Shown: piece by piece, positions 50,660 through 59,997 of the stretch
Layout of the letters: each line of letters opens with the position of its first letter
Numbering within the stretch: the first letter of the stretch is position 1
DNA from: Stutzerimonas frequens
Lineage (GTDB): Bacteria; Pseudomonadota; Gammaproteobacteria; Pseudomonadales; Pseudomonadaceae
Length of the DNA: 64,000 nucleotides
Assembly: GCF_024448335.1 (NCBI RefSeq)
Contig: NZ_JAMOHM010000003.1
Coordinates: forward strand, 186,001 to 250,000
Direction of reading: 5' to 3'
Made by a program: the position numbers and the translations under genes
Notes under the pieces: generated by a model
Told to the model about the DNA's origin: nothing
What the model saw: the letters and a program-made list of their open reading frames with translations, nothing else
The model's database searches: none

Positions 50660-51508
50660 ATGCTCTCTCTGCGACCGCTCATCTATCCCCTTCTGCTCAT
50701 GATCGGGCTGGCCCCGCTGGCTCCTACCTTTGCCTCCAGCAAACAAGCGAAAGCGACCGACAAGCCCGGCTCGGTGCGGCTGTTCATCAACCGCGCCGGC
50801 AGCGGCAAGGCCATGGATGTCAGCAACACCTTGGAAGTACCGGTGGAGGTGACACTGCGCCTGACGCGGATGGTCAATGTGGCCGGCGTCGGCAAGGGCG
50901 TGATTCGCAAGACGGTGCCGGCCAACAGCCGGGTGCGCGTCGCCACGCTGAGCAAGCGCCAGGCCGGCGGGCCGATCATGTTCAAGCATTCGTTCAGCTA
51001 CGCGCTGCTCTTCTCGCCGGAGCCGGATCAGCCTGGCACCGTCGATGGCCCGGCCTATGCCCTGCCCTGGCGCGGCGGTCCGTTCAGGATCTCCCAGGGC
51101 GCTGGCGGCGACTTCAGCCACAACTCGCCGAGCGGACGTTATGCGGTAGATATCGCCATGCCGGTAGGCACTCCGATCGTTGCCGCTCGCGCCGGCACCG
51201 TGGTGAAGATTCGCAACGGCCAGGGCGGGCGCCTGCCCGATCCAGCCGGTAACCATGTTCGAGTCGAGCATGATGACGGCACCCACAGCGCCTATCTGCA
51301 CCTGAGCAGGGGCTCGGTGCGGGTCAAGCCCGGGCAGCGAGTGGAAGTCGGCACGCTACTCGGCAAGTCCGGCAATACGGGCCGCAGCACCGGGCCGCAC
51401 CTGCATTTCGTGGTGCAAAAGTCTTATGGCGGCTCGATGTTGTCTATCCCCTTCCGGTTCAGCCAGCCGGTGGATTCGCTGCCGAACTTCGCCCTCAGCG
51501 ATCAATGA
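50660..51508 (+). CDS. Secreted M23 peptidase (LytM type)
   Basis: The 282-residue protein has a signal peptide (LIYPLLLMIGLAPLAPTFAS), an N-terminal beta domain and a C-terminal M23 metalloprotease domain. Zinc ligands are visible in FSHNSPSGRYAVD, HSAYLHL and GPHLHFV. It probably trims peptidoglycan cross-links in the periplasm, or degrades other bacteria's walls if exported. ATG 50660 starts the signal peptide; the frame is open from 50522, but that leader is not secretory. It stands alone after the glgX terminator. Confidence 0.9.
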   Translation: MLSLRPLIYPLLLMIGLAPLAPTFASSKQAKATDKPGSVRLFINRAGSGKAMDVSNTLEVPVEVTLRLTRMVNVAGVGKGVIRKTVPANSRVRVATLSKRQAGGPIMFKHSFSYALLFSPEPDQPGTVDGPAYALPWRGGPFRISQGAGGDFSHNSPSGRYAVDIAMPVGTPIVAARAGTVVKIRNGQGGRLPDPAGNHVRVEHDDGTHSAYLHLSRGSVRVKPGQRVEVGTLLGKSGNTGRSTGPHLHFVVQKSYGGSMLSIPFRFSQPVDSLPNFALSDQ

Positions 51509-51564
51509 GTTCCGATTGCCGGAGCTCTTGAGTGCTGCGTCCGCTCGCGAGGCGACGCCCTGGG

Positions 51565-52404
51565 CTAGAGCATGCGCTGCATGATGTCGTCGCGCTTGAC
51601 CAGTCGGTGATACAGCGCGGCGCCGATATGCCCGATCACCAGTAGTACGGTCAGCCAGGCCAGCGGTGAGTGCAGGCCACCGACCGAGGCCGCCCAGGCG
51701 ATCTCCGGTCCCTTCTCCACTAGCTGCTGGCCGAACACCTTCAGACCGTAGCCATTGCCGACCAGATAGAGCACGCCGGTAACCGGCATCGCCATCATGC
51801 ACGCATACAGCGCCAGGTGACCGCCCTTGACCAACCAGGCCGTGGCTGGATCGTGCAGTGGCCGGCGGCTCAGCTGGCTGGCCGACCAGAAAATGCGCAG
51901 CAGCACCAGGACCAGCAGCACGGCGCCCAGGGAGACGTGCCAAGGCACCAGTGTCTGTCCGACCCAGTGCTCCCCCTCTGCGATACGGTCACCCAGCTTG
52001 AGGAACTGCCAGACGATCAGCAGCGCCATCAGCCAGTGGAATACCCGCGAAACGGTGCCGTAGCGAGTTCTGGAGTCCAGCGCCCGGTTTTCGGCCGGCT
52101 GTGCGGCTGGCTCGGCACCGGTTTCGGTCTGCCAGGCGATGTTCAGCGGCTCGTCGCCGGCCATGCGCGCCAGGTGATCGGCGACCACTTTCTGCAACTG
52201 CTGCAGCTGTGCCCGATCGGTGGACTCCAATCTTGCGTCCAGCACGCCCTCGTTGGCGCGCAGGCTGCAGCGCCCGAGCGGCAGTCCGATATCGCCGCCC
52301 TGCTCGTTCAGCTGCACGGGAAACTTGTGTCGCCAGTGATTGCACAGGCGCTTGATCAGGCGCGACGGATTGCTCGCTGTGATTCGGCTTTGGGATCGGT
52401 ACAT
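51565..52404 (-). CDS. DUF2218-cytochrome b561 fusion
   Basis: A 279-residue protein. Residues 1-95 match DUF2218 (SRITASNPSRLIKRLCNHWRHKFPV, then LARMAGDEPLNIAWQ). Residues ~115-279 form a four-helix cytochrome b561 with heme ligands likely in the RVFHWLMALLIVW helix, the VPWHVSLGAVLL helix and the last helices (GGLHSPLAWLTVLLVIGHIGAALYH). It would move electrons in the inner membrane. GAGGAAACAAC precedes ATG 52404. It lies 26 bases downstream of the dioxygenase gene and is probably co-transcribed with it. Confidence 0.9.
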   Translation of the reverse strand: MYRSQSRITASNPSRLIKRLCNHWRHKFPVQLNEQGGDIGLPLGRCSLRANEGVLDARLESTDRAQLQQLQKVVADHLARMAGDEPLNIAWQTETGAEPAAQPAENRALDSRTRYGTVSRVFHWLMALLIVWQFLKLGDRIAEGEHWVGQTLVPWHVSLGAVLLVLVLLRIFWSASQLSRRPLHDPATAWLVKGGHLALYACMMAMPVTGVLYLVGNGYGLKVFGQQLVEKGPEIAWAASVGGLHSPLAWLTVLLVIGHIGAALYHRLVKRDDIMQRML

Positions 52405-52430
52405 GTTGTTTCCTCGATGAAAAAGACGCG

Positions 52431-53258
52431 TCAGCCGAAGCGGTAGGCTGACAGCGTGGTGTGCATGACGCGGTCGCTGAAGACCTTGCGTCCATTCGAA
52501 TCGCCCGCTGCGCCGGCAGCCACCAGCAGCGGGATCAGGTGTTCCTCGGCCCTGGGCGGGTGGCACAGGCGCGCCGCCGGTGCGTCTTCCCAGCGCTGCA
52601 GCGCCCGGGCTCGCTCGTCGGGCGGCAGTTCGACCGCAGCGGTGAGCCAATGGTCGAACTCATCGGAAATCGCCGCGAAGCGCGGGTCGCCGTAGCCGCG
52701 CATGTTGTGGAAGCTCATGCCGCTGCCGACGATCAGCACACCCTCGCCGCGCAATGCCTGCAGCGCGCGACCGGCCTCGATGTGTGCCCCCGGGTCGAGG
52801 TCGCTACGCAACGAGAGCTGCACCACCGGGATGTCGGCATCCGGAAACATCAGCTTCAGCGGGATGAACATGCCATGGTCGAAGCCACGCTGCGCATCCT
52901 CACGCCCACCCAGCGCGGCGGCGTCGAGCAAGCCGGCGATGCGCGCGGCCAGGGCCGGTTCGCCCGGCGCCGGATAACGCAGCTCGTAGGTGTGCGGCGG
53001 AAAGCCGTGGTAGTCGTAGATCAGCGTGGGACGGGCGGCGCTGGTCACGCTGAAACTCGGCTGCAGCCAATGGCCGGATACCAGCACGATGGCGGTCGGC
53101 CTGGCCGGCAAGGTTGCGGCGATGCCTTTGAGAAAGCCCGCCATGGCACTCCACGCGGTCGGCGGGTTCCAGTCCATGAAGAAGCAAGGCCCGGCACCGT
53201 GCGGGACGAACAGGGTCGGCATGGTCTGACCGGCAGTCGATGTGGCGGACGTGAGCAT
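52431..53258 (-). CDS. DODA-type class III extradiol ring-cleavage dioxygenase family protein
   Basis: The 275-residue protein matches the LigB/DODA family: VPHGAGPCFF near the N-terminus, VLVSGHWLQP, DHGMFIPLKLMFP and VGSGMSFHNMRGYG carry the metal-binding histidines and acidic residue. Members include YgiD of E. coli, which opens catechol rings such as DOPA. GGGAGG precedes the ATG. The LysR gene diverges, and the DUF2218-b561 gene follows. Confidence 0.92.
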   Translation of the reverse strand: MLTSATSTAGQTMPTLFVPHGAGPCFFMDWNPPTAWSAMAGFLKGIAATLPARPTAIVLVSGHWLQPSFSVTSAARPTLIYDYHGFPPHTYELRYPAPGEPALAARIAGLLDAAALGGREDAQRGFDHGMFIPLKLMFPDADIPVVQLSLRSDLDPGAHIEAGRALQALRGEGVLIVGSGMSFHNMRGYGDPRFAAISDEFDHWLTAAVELPPDERARALQRWEDAPAARLCHPPRAEEHLIPLLVAAGAAGDSNGRKVFSDRVMHTTLSAYRFG

Positions 53259-53362
53259 TGCAAGCCCTCCCGGAACGAATATGCGGGAATTATGGCTTAC
53301 ACTCGGAAGTGTGAGAACCGGCCAAATACTGCCAACACTTTTTACTGATAGTGAGGAATCGC

Positions 53363-54277
53363 ATGCTCGATCGCATTACCGGGATGCGCGTGTTCGCCCG
53401 CGCCGCCAGCGCCGGAAGCCTCTCGGCAGCGGCGCGGCATCTGGGCATGTCGCCGGCCATGGCCACCAAGCATGTAGATGCACTGGAGAGCCGCCTGGGG
53501 GTAAAGCTGTTCCATCGCAGCACGCGCCGTCTGACCCTCACCGAAGCAGGTGGCCAGTATCTGGAGGCCTGCCAACGCATCCTCCCGGAAATCGACGAGA
53601 TCGAAGCCAGTGTCGCGTCGCAGCGTGTCGAGGCGTCCGGGCTGCTGCGGATGAACGTGCCGCTGTCATTCGGCACTCGCTACATCGCCCCTCTGATTCC
53701 GGACTTCAGCCGCCGCCATCCCGCGGTGAAAGTCGAGCTGGGTCTGACCGACAGCCGCATCGATCTGCTCGACGGGGGTTGGGATCTGGCGGTCCGTATC
53801 GGTTGGCTGGAGGACAGCCCGCTACAGGCTCGGCGTCTGGCCGATTGTCCGCTGTTGATCTGCGCCGCACCGCGATACCTCGACGAACGGGGCGTGCCGC
53901 GCAGCGTCGCCGACCTCGCCCAGCACAATTGCCTCGGTTACAGCCTGTCGAGCCTGGCAAGCGGCACGCTGTGGGCGTTCGGCCGCAACGGCGATGTGCG
54001 CGTGGCAGTCTCCGGCGACCTGATCGCCAACAACGGCGAAGCACTGTTGGCGGCAGCGATCGGTGGCCAGGGCATCGTCTACCAACCGCAGTTCATCGTC
54101 GCCCCGGCGCTGCGTAGCGGCGAGCTGGTCGCGCTGGAGCTGGATCACCCCTGTGTCGGGCTGGGTGGCATCCATGTGGTCTATCCACCGGACCGCCGAC
54201 CACCGGCAAAGGTAAGGGTCATGATCGACTATCTCGTCGAGGCGATCGGCGAACGCCAGCCCTGGACGCGCGAATAG
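53363..54277 (+). CDS. LysR-family transcriptional regulator
   Basis: The 304-residue protein has an N-terminal helix-turn-helix (FARAASAGSLSAAARHLGMSP) and a typical effector domain. ATG 53363 is preceded by GAGGAA at good spacing, so the GTG at 53351, which overlaps that site, is not used. It diverges from the DODA/b561 pair across about 100 bases and most likely controls it, as is common for LysR genes. Confidence 0.92.
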   Translation: MLDRITGMRVFARAASAGSLSAAARHLGMSPAMATKHVDALESRLGVKLFHRSTRRLTLTEAGGQYLEACQRILPEIDEIEASVASQRVEASGLLRMNVPLSFGTRYIAPLIPDFSRRHPAVKVELGLTDSRIDLLDGGWDLAVRIGWLEDSPLQARRLADCPLLICAAPRYLDERGVPRSVADLAQHNCLGYSLSSLASGTLWAFGRNGDVRVAVSGDLIANNGEALLAAAIGGQGIVYQPQFIVAPALRSGELVALELDHPCVGLGGIHVVYPPDRRPPAKVRVMIDYLVEAIGERQPWTRE

Positions 54278-54525
54278 CCCATCCCTGCGCGGCGGCCGAA
54301 CGGCGCCAGAGATAGAAAAGATGAACCGCCAACGCCGGGGAAAGTCGGAACAGATGTGCCCTGGCGTCATTGCGCCGTGCGCATACGAATTTTTCTGATA
54401 CCCCGCGGAGCCTGAGATTCGAGCATCGCGCCGGTTCGCTTCTTCTGCCGTGCTGCCCGCTCATCCGTTCCGCCCGACAACCGTCGGCTGCGTGCCCCGC
54501 ACCGCGCCGGCGATACGGAGTAGCT

Positions 54526-55779
54526 ATGAAAGCTGTGGTTTATCACGACGTCGGCGACATCCGCCTGGAAGACGTACCCGAACCGCGCATCCTTGCGCCT
54601 ACCGATGCCATCGTGCGCATCACCGCATCGGCCATCTGCGGCACCGATCTGCATTTCGTGCGCGGCACCGTGAGCGGCATGCAGCCCGGCACCATTCTCG
54701 GCCACGAGGGTGTCGGCATCGTCGAGGAGCTGGGTGCCGACGTTCGTAACCTGCAGGTCGGTGATCGGGTGGTCATCCCCTCCACCATTGCCTGCGGCAA
54801 CTGTTCCTACTGCCGGGCGGGTTACTTCGCCCAGTGCGACGGTGCCAATCCCAACGGCAAGGAAGCCGGCACTTCCTTCTACGGCGGCCCGCAGACCACC
54901 GGCCCCTTTCATGGGTTGCAGGCCGAAAAGGCGCGGATTCCCTTCGCCAACATCGGCCTGGTGAAGCTGCCGCCGGAGATCAGCGATGACCAGGCGATCC
55001 TGTTGTCCGACATTTTTCCCACCGGCTACTTCGGCGCCGAGATGGCCGAGGTCGGTAGCGGCGACACCGTGGCGGTGTTCGGCTGCGGGCCGGTGGGCCA
55101 GTTCGCCATCGCCAGCGCAAAGCTGCTCGGCGCCGGTCGGGTGTTCGCCATCGACCAGTACGACGATCGCCTGCGAATGGCTCAGCGCCAGGGCGCAGAA
55201 ACCATCAACTTCAATCGTGAAGATCCGGTCGAAGCCATCAAGCGCCTCACCGGCGGCATTGGCGTCGACCGGGCCATCGATGCCGTGGGGGTCGATGCGG
55301 AGCATGGCTGTTGCGGCAGCAAGCCGGCTGAGGGCGCCACATCCGGCGCGCTCTGGCAACCCGGCGACGCACCCGCCCAGGCGTTGGAGTGGGCAGTGCA
55401 GAGCCTGGCCAAGGCCGGGACCCTGTCGATCATCGGGGTCTATCCGCCGGATGCGATGACCTTCCCCATCGGCATGGCGATGAACAAGAACATCACCATC
55501 AACATGGGCAACTGCCACCACCGCAAGTACATCCCGCGGCTAATCGAAATGGTTCAGGCGCGGCGTATCGACCCGGCGAAGATCCTTACCCAGGTCAAGC
55601 CGATGACCGACGTGATCGCTGCCTTCGAAGCCTTCGACCGTCGCGAGAATGGCTGGATCAAGGTCGAACTGCAGCCTCAGCGCGGCGATGCACAGGGCAG
55701 CGAGGAGCAGATTCTCGATGAGGCAGTGGCCGATACCTTTCCGGCCAGCGACCCGACTACCGTGCAGAATCCCAGGTAG
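54526..55779 (+). CDS. Zinc-dependent alcohol dehydrogenase with acidic C-terminal tail
   Basis: The 417-residue medium-chain dehydrogenase has the catalytic-zinc Cys in SAICGTDLHFVRG, GHEGVG, the structural-zinc region IACGNCSYCRAGYFAQC, and the nucleotide-binding VFGCGPVGQFAI. It resembles the formaldehyde-dehydrogenase-like branch (long insertion with CCGSKPAEGATSG near residue 265). The last ~25 residues (ILDEAVADTFPASDPT) form a separate tail seen on small pseudomonad stress proteins. ACGGAG precedes the ATG. The DUF72 gene follows after seven bases. Confidence 0.9.
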   Translation: MKAVVYHDVGDIRLEDVPEPRILAPTDAIVRITASAICGTDLHFVRGTVSGMQPGTILGHEGVGIVEELGADVRNLQVGDRVVIPSTIACGNCSYCRAGYFAQCDGANPNGKEAGTSFYGGPQTTGPFHGLQAEKARIPFANIGLVKLPPEISDDQAILLSDIFPTGYFGAEMAEVGSGDTVAVFGCGPVGQFAIASAKLLGAGRVFAIDQYDDRLRMAQRQGAETINFNREDPVEAIKRLTGGIGVDRAIDAVGVDAEHGCCGSKPAEGATSGALWQPGDAPAQALEWAVQSLAKAGTLSIIGVYPPDAMTFPIGMAMNKNITINMGNCHHRKYIPRLIEMVQARRIDPAKILTQVKPMTDVIAAFEAFDRRENGWIKVELQPQRGDAQGSEEQILDEAVADTFPASDPTTVQNPR

Positions 55780-55786
55780 CTCGCCC

Positions 55787-56704
55787 ATGGCTGGCATCCA
55801 TATCGGCATCTCGGGCTGGCGTTATGCGCCGTGGCGAGGCGATTTCTATCCCAAGGGGCTGACGCAGAAAAAGGAGCTGCGTTTTGCCTCCCGGGCAGTC
55901 AGCAGCATCGAGATCAACGGCTCGTTCTATTCGCTGCAGACGCCCGAACGCTATGCCGACTGGTACGCCGACACGCCCAAGGGCTTCGTCTTCAGCGTCA
56001 AGGGACCGCGCTACATCACCCATGTGCGCAGGCTGCGCGAGGTCGACGGGGCGCTGGCCAACTTCTTCGCCTCGGGCATCTTTCGGCTCAAGGAAAAGTT
56101 GGGGCCGATCCTCTGGCAGTTCCCACCGTCGTTCAAGTTCGATCCCGCGTTGTTCGAAGCCTTTCTGCGCCAGCTGCCCCACGACACCGAAGCGGCGCTG
56201 GCGATTGCCAGAGACTGCGAGGCACGCATGGAGGGCCGCAGCTACCTGTCCGTAGACCGCAAGCGGCGCATGCGCCACGCCGTGGAGATCCGCAACGCCA
56301 GCTTCGTCGATCCGGCATTCGTCGAGCTTCTGCGCAAGTACCAGGTAGCGCTGGTAGTGGCTGATACCGCCGGCAAATGGCCGCATCACGAAGACCTCAC
56401 CAGCGACTTCGTCTACATCCGCCTGCATGGTGCCGAGGAGCTCTACACCAGTGGCTACACCGACGCCGCGCTGGATGAATGGCGCCGCCGGATCGAATCC
56501 TGGAACGCCGGCAGCCAGCCCGACGACGCACGGCTGATCAGCTCGAAGAAGCCGCGACGGCGAGCCTCGCGCCAGGTGTACTGCTACTTCGACAACGACG
56601 TAAAGGTCCGTGCGCCGTACGACGCACGCCAACTGCTGCATCGGCTCGGCCTGGATGAGCATCTGCAGGTCAGCCCCGGAAAACTGGAAGGAGCTATCGA
56701 TTGA
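55787..56704 (+). CDS. DUF72 family protein
   Basis: The 305-residue protein begins [18 protein letters not shown] and includes [21 protein letters not shown] and [19 protein letters not shown], all typical of DUF72 TIM-barrel proteins. Biochemical function is unknown. It follows the alcohol dehydrogenase by seven bases and overlaps the next gene by four, so all belong to one transcript with the ybhP-clsB-ybhN-like genes. Confidence 0.92.
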   Translation: MAGIHIGISGWRYAPWRGDFYPKGLTQKKELRFASRAVSSIEINGSFYSLQTPERYADWYADTPKGFVFSVKGPRYITHVRRLREVDGALANFFASGIFRLKEKLGPILWQFPPSFKFDPALFEAFLRQLPHDTEAALAIARDCEARMEGRSYLSVDRKRRMRHAVEIRNASFVDPAFVELLRKYQVALVVADTAGKWPHHEDLTSDFVYIRLHGAEELYTSGYTDAALDEWRRRIESWNAGSQPDDARLISSKKPRRRASRQVYCYFDNDVKVRAPYDARQLLHRLGLDEHLQVSPGKLEGAID

Positions 56705-57504
56705 CTTTGGATAAAGACCACCCGATCGCAAGCGCCGACCTCGACGCGCACATGGCTACGGCGGTCAATGCCGTCCGCATTCTCACGGTGAACACCCACA
56801 AGGGCTTCACCGCCTTCAATCGGCGATTCATCTTGCCGGAGCTGCGCGAAGCGGTCCGCAGCGTCTCGGCCGACGTCGTGTTCTTGCAGGAAGTGCTGGG
56901 TACGCACGAAAAGCACGCCTTGCGCTTTCATAACTGGCCGCAGACCCCGCAGTACGAATTTCTTGCCGACAGCATCTGGACCGATTTTGCCTACGGGCGC
57001 AACGCGGTCTATCCGGACGGCGACCACGGCAATGCCCTGCTGTCGAAGTTTCCGATTATCCGTTACGAGAATCTCGATATCTCCATAGCCGGCCCCGAGC
57101 GGCGTGGCCTGCTACACAGCGTGCTGCAGGTGCCGGGGCACGAGGAGTTCCATGCGATCTGCGTGCATCTGGGCCTGCGCGAATCGCATCGCCAGCAGCA
57201 GCTGGAATTACTCTGCAACCTGCTCGACTCGCTGCCCGAGGGTGCGCCAGTGGTGGTCGCTGGTGACTTCAATGACTGGCGATTGAAGGCCACGCGCACG
57301 CTCGATCGCTGCGCCGGGCTGCACGAGGTCTTCGCCGTTTCCCAGGGCAAGGTCGCCAAGACATTCCCGGCGCGCTGGCCGATGCTGCGCCTGGATCGCA
57401 TCTATGTGCGCAATGCCAGCAGTCACAAACCGCGAATACTCGGTAACAAACCCTGGACGCACTTGTCCGATCATCTGCCCCTGACGGTGGAGATACACCT
57501 ATGA
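56701..57504 (+). CDS. Endonuclease/exonuclease/phosphatase family protein (YbhP-like)
   Basis: The 267-residue protein has the EEP fold: [34 protein letters not shown] and a final [13 protein letters not shown] supply metal-binding and catalytic residues. It starts at TTG 56701, chosen because GGAAGGAG sits seven bases upstream; the first ATG at 56752 has no such site. In E. coli ybhP precedes clsB and ybhN in the same order. Its substrate is unknown; a phospholipid-related phosphodiester is a guess from context. Confidence 0.9.
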   Translation: MTLDKDHPIASADLDAHMATAVNAVRILTVNTHKGFTAFNRRFILPELREAVRSVSADVVFLQEVLGTHEKHALRFHNWPQTPQYEFLADSIWTDFAYGRNAVYPDGDHGNALLSKFPIIRYENLDISIAGPERRGLLHSVLQVPGHEEFHAICVHLGLRESHRQQQLELLCNLLDSLPEGAPVVVAGDFNDWRLKATRTLDRCAGLHEVFAVSQGKVAKTFPARWPMLRLDRIYVRNASSHKPRILGNKPWTHLSDHLPLTVEIHL

Positions 57505-58745
57505 GTTACCACTGGAGAGACGGTAATCGCCTTCAGTTGCTGGAAAATGGCGAAGAGTTCTTTCCCCGCGTGTTCGAAGTCATCGCACAGGCCAAGAAAG
57601 AGGTCCTGCTGGAAACCTTCATCCTGTTTCAGGACAAGGTCGGTGCCGAGTTGCAGCAGGCGCTGATCGCCGCGGCGAACAACGGCGCCAGCGTCGACGT
57701 GACAGTCGACGGTTACGGCTCGGCCGATCTGCACGGCGAGTTCGTCAGCGCGATGACGCGGGTTGGCGTGCGCATTCACATGTTCGATCCGGGCAAGCGT
57801 TTGCTTGGCCGCCGACTGAACGTGTTCCGCCGCATGCACCGCAAGATCGTGGTGGTCGATGGCGAAGTCGCCTTCATCGGCGGGATCAACTTCTCGGCCG
57901 ATCACCTGGCTGACTTCGGTCCGGCCGCCAAGCAGGACTACGCGCTGCAGGTCGAAGGCCCGGTGGTGCGAGATATCCATCATTTCGCCCTCAGCCAGAT
58001 CGCGCCGAACAAACCGCCGCAGCATCGCTGGTGGCGACGCCGCGTGCGGCAGCAGACGCCCGGCTATGGCGGCGTCAGTCGCGGCGAAGCTCGAGCACTG
58101 TTCGTCACCCGCGACAATGACCAGCATCGCAATGACATCGAACAGCATTACCTGCAAGCGATTCGAGATGCTCGCTCCAGGTTATTGATTGCAAACGCCT
58201 ATTTCTTCCCCGGTTATCGCGTATTACGGGAGATCCGCAATGCCGCGCGGCGTGGCGTGCGGGTGCGGCTGATCCTCCAGGGCGAACCGGACATGCCGAT
58301 CGCCAAGTTCGGCGCGCGCATGCTCTACAACTACCTGATGCGTGACGGCGTGGAGATTCACGAATACTGCCGGCGCCCGCTGCATGGCAAGGTGGCGCTG
58401 GCCGACTATGAATGGTCGACGGTGGGTTCGAGCAATCTCGACCCGCTGAGCCTGTCGCTGAATCTGGAAGCCAACCTGATCATCCGCGACCACGTGTTCA
58501 ACCGGCACCTGCACGAGCGGCTCGATCACCTGCTGCAGACCGACTGCCGACGCATCCCGCTGGAACGGATCATCCGTGGCTTCTGGTGGCGCGCGCCGCT
58601 GGCATTTCTGATCTTCCATTTCCTGCGGCATTTCCCCGGTCTGGTGGACCTGTTCCCCAAACACAAGCCACGTCTGGAGCTGCTCGATGCAGATGCGCCT
58701 CCACTCGATAGCGTGCCCGCCCCCATACAGCGAGAACAACGATGA
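57501..58745 (+). CDS. clsB: Cardiolipin synthase B
   Basis: The 414-residue phospholipase-D-family enzyme has two HKD motifs, [18 protein letters not shown] near residue 113 and [18 protein letters not shown] near 295. ClsB can make cardiolipin or phosphatidylglycerol from phospholipids. It has no N-terminal membrane helices, unlike ClsA, but a hydrophobic C-terminal region ([15 protein letters not shown]). It overlaps both neighbours by four bases. Confidence 0.93.
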   Translation: MSYHWRDGNRLQLLENGEEFFPRVFEVIAQAKKEVLLETFILFQDKVGAELQQALIAAANNGASVDVTVDGYGSADLHGEFVSAMTRVGVRIHMFDPGKRLLGRRLNVFRRMHRKIVVVDGEVAFIGGINFSADHLADFGPAAKQDYALQVEGPVVRDIHHFALSQIAPNKPPQHRWWRRRVRQQTPGYGGVSRGEARALFVTRDNDQHRNDIEQHYLQAIRDARSRLLIANAYFFPGYRVLREIRNAARRGVRVRLILQGEPDMPIAKFGARMLYNYLMRDGVEIHEYCRRPLHGKVALADYEWSTVGSSNLDPLSLSLNLEANLIIRDHVFNRHLHERLDHLLQTDCRRIPLERIIRGFWWRAPLAFLIFHFLRHFPGLVDLFPKHKPRLELLDADAPPLDSVPAPIQREQR

Positions 58746-59749
58746 GCCACACGACCCACGGCGAGGCGAAAGGCGGCTGGCGTCGGCGCTGGCCATTGAT
58801 CAAAAGGATTCTCACGTACGTCTTCTTCATCCTGGTCGCAGGGCTGTTGATCGGGCTGGCCCGCAACCTCGACTGGCAGGAGGTCTACAGCACCCTGCGC
58901 AACTACCGCGCCGAAACGCTGTGGATGGCAGGCGCGGCTGCGCTAGGCAGCTACGTCGTCTATTGCTTCTTCGACGTGCTCGGCAAGCGTTACGCGCGCC
59001 ATGACCTGCCGTTGCGGCAGATCCTGCCGGTCACCTTTGTCTGTTATGCCTTCAACCTCAACCTCAGCGCCTGGGTCGGTGGCATCGCCCTGCGCTTTCG
59101 TCTCTATTCGCGCCTCGGCCTGCGCCCATCGCAGATCACCAGGGTGTTCACCCTGAGCCTGCTCACCAACTGGCTGGGCTACATGTGGCTGGCCGGGTTG
59201 ATCTTCGTCATGGGCTGGATCACGCCGCCAGCCAACTGGGAAATCGGCTTCACCGCGCTGCGCGTGCTAGGCGCCGGATTGTTGCTGGCGTGCGTCGTCT
59301 ACCTTGGGCTCTGTGGCTTTTCCAAACGGCGTTCGTGGACCATTCGCGGTCACGAGATCCACCTGCCGTCACTGCGCCTGGCACTGATTCAGTTGGTCCT
59401 CGGCGCGGCGAACTGGTCACTGATGGCGTTGGTGGTGTACTTCATGCTGTTCCGGCAGGCGGCCTATCCCGAGGTGCTGGGCATTCTGATGATCAGCAGC
59501 ATCGCCGGCGTGGTAACCCACATTCCCGCGGGGCTCGGCGTGATCGAGGCCGTGTTCGTGGCCATGCTCGCCGACGAGATGAGCAAGGGAGCCATCGTCG
59601 CCGGGCTGATCGGCTATCGGGTGATCTACTTCCTGATCCCCCTGCTGTTCGCCACCCTTGTTTACGTGGTGCTCGAGGCTCGGGCGAAGAAGCTGCGCAA
59701 AGGCAACCAGGGCGCAGAGCAGCCGGCGGCTACCCAGGAGACGAGCTGA
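58742..59749 (+). CDS. YbhN/UPF0104 (lysylphosphatidylglycerol synthase TM-like) membrane protein
   Basis: The 335-residue protein has about eight membrane helices and the pattern of the flippase part of MprF-type proteins (ITHIPAGLGVIEAVFVAML-like segment near residue 260). It is the YbhN partner of clsB and may move a phospholipid across the inner membrane. The start overlaps the clsB stop by four bases. It ends the forward operon; no strong forward terminator is evident. Confidence 0.9.
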   Translation: MSHTTHGEAKGGWRRRWPLIKRILTYVFFILVAGLLIGLARNLDWQEVYSTLRNYRAETLWMAGAAALGSYVVYCFFDVLGKRYARHDLPLRQILPVTFVCYAFNLNLSAWVGGIALRFRLYSRLGLRPSQITRVFTLSLLTNWLGYMWLAGLIFVMGWITPPANWEIGFTALRVLGAGLLLACVVYLGLCGFSKRRSWTIRGHEIHLPSLRLALIQLVLGAANWSLMALVVYFMLFRQAAYPEVLGILMISSIAGVVTHIPAGLGVIEAVFVAMLADEMSKGAIVAGLIGYRVIYFLIPLLFATLVYVVLEARAKKLRKGNQGAEQPAATQETS

Positions 59750-59944
59750 GACCTGGGTCGGCTGCAGCTCCCGCCCCCACAAGGGGCGACGCTGCAGCCT
59801 CGCCATCAGACCAGTCGGCAGCCCGCTCCACGACAGGGTTGATCACGGCACTCGCTGGAGTGGTTTTGACCGCGACATTCAGCGACTCAAGCAAACCCAC
59901 AAAGCGCAGTGACCAGATGCCCCGCTTCCCTGCCGCCCTCCAGT

Positions 59945-59979
59945 AAAAAAAACGCCGCTCAGGTTGCCCCGAACGGCGC
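59945..59979 (-). terminator. Rho-independent terminator of the glgB transcript
   Basis: Read on the reverse strand, CGCCGTTC pairs with GAGCGGCG (one G-T wobble), and the stem is followed by eight T. It lies 19 bases past the glgB stop and is the clearest terminator in the window. Confidence 0.85.
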
Positions 59980-59997
59980 TTGTCATCGCTATAGCCT

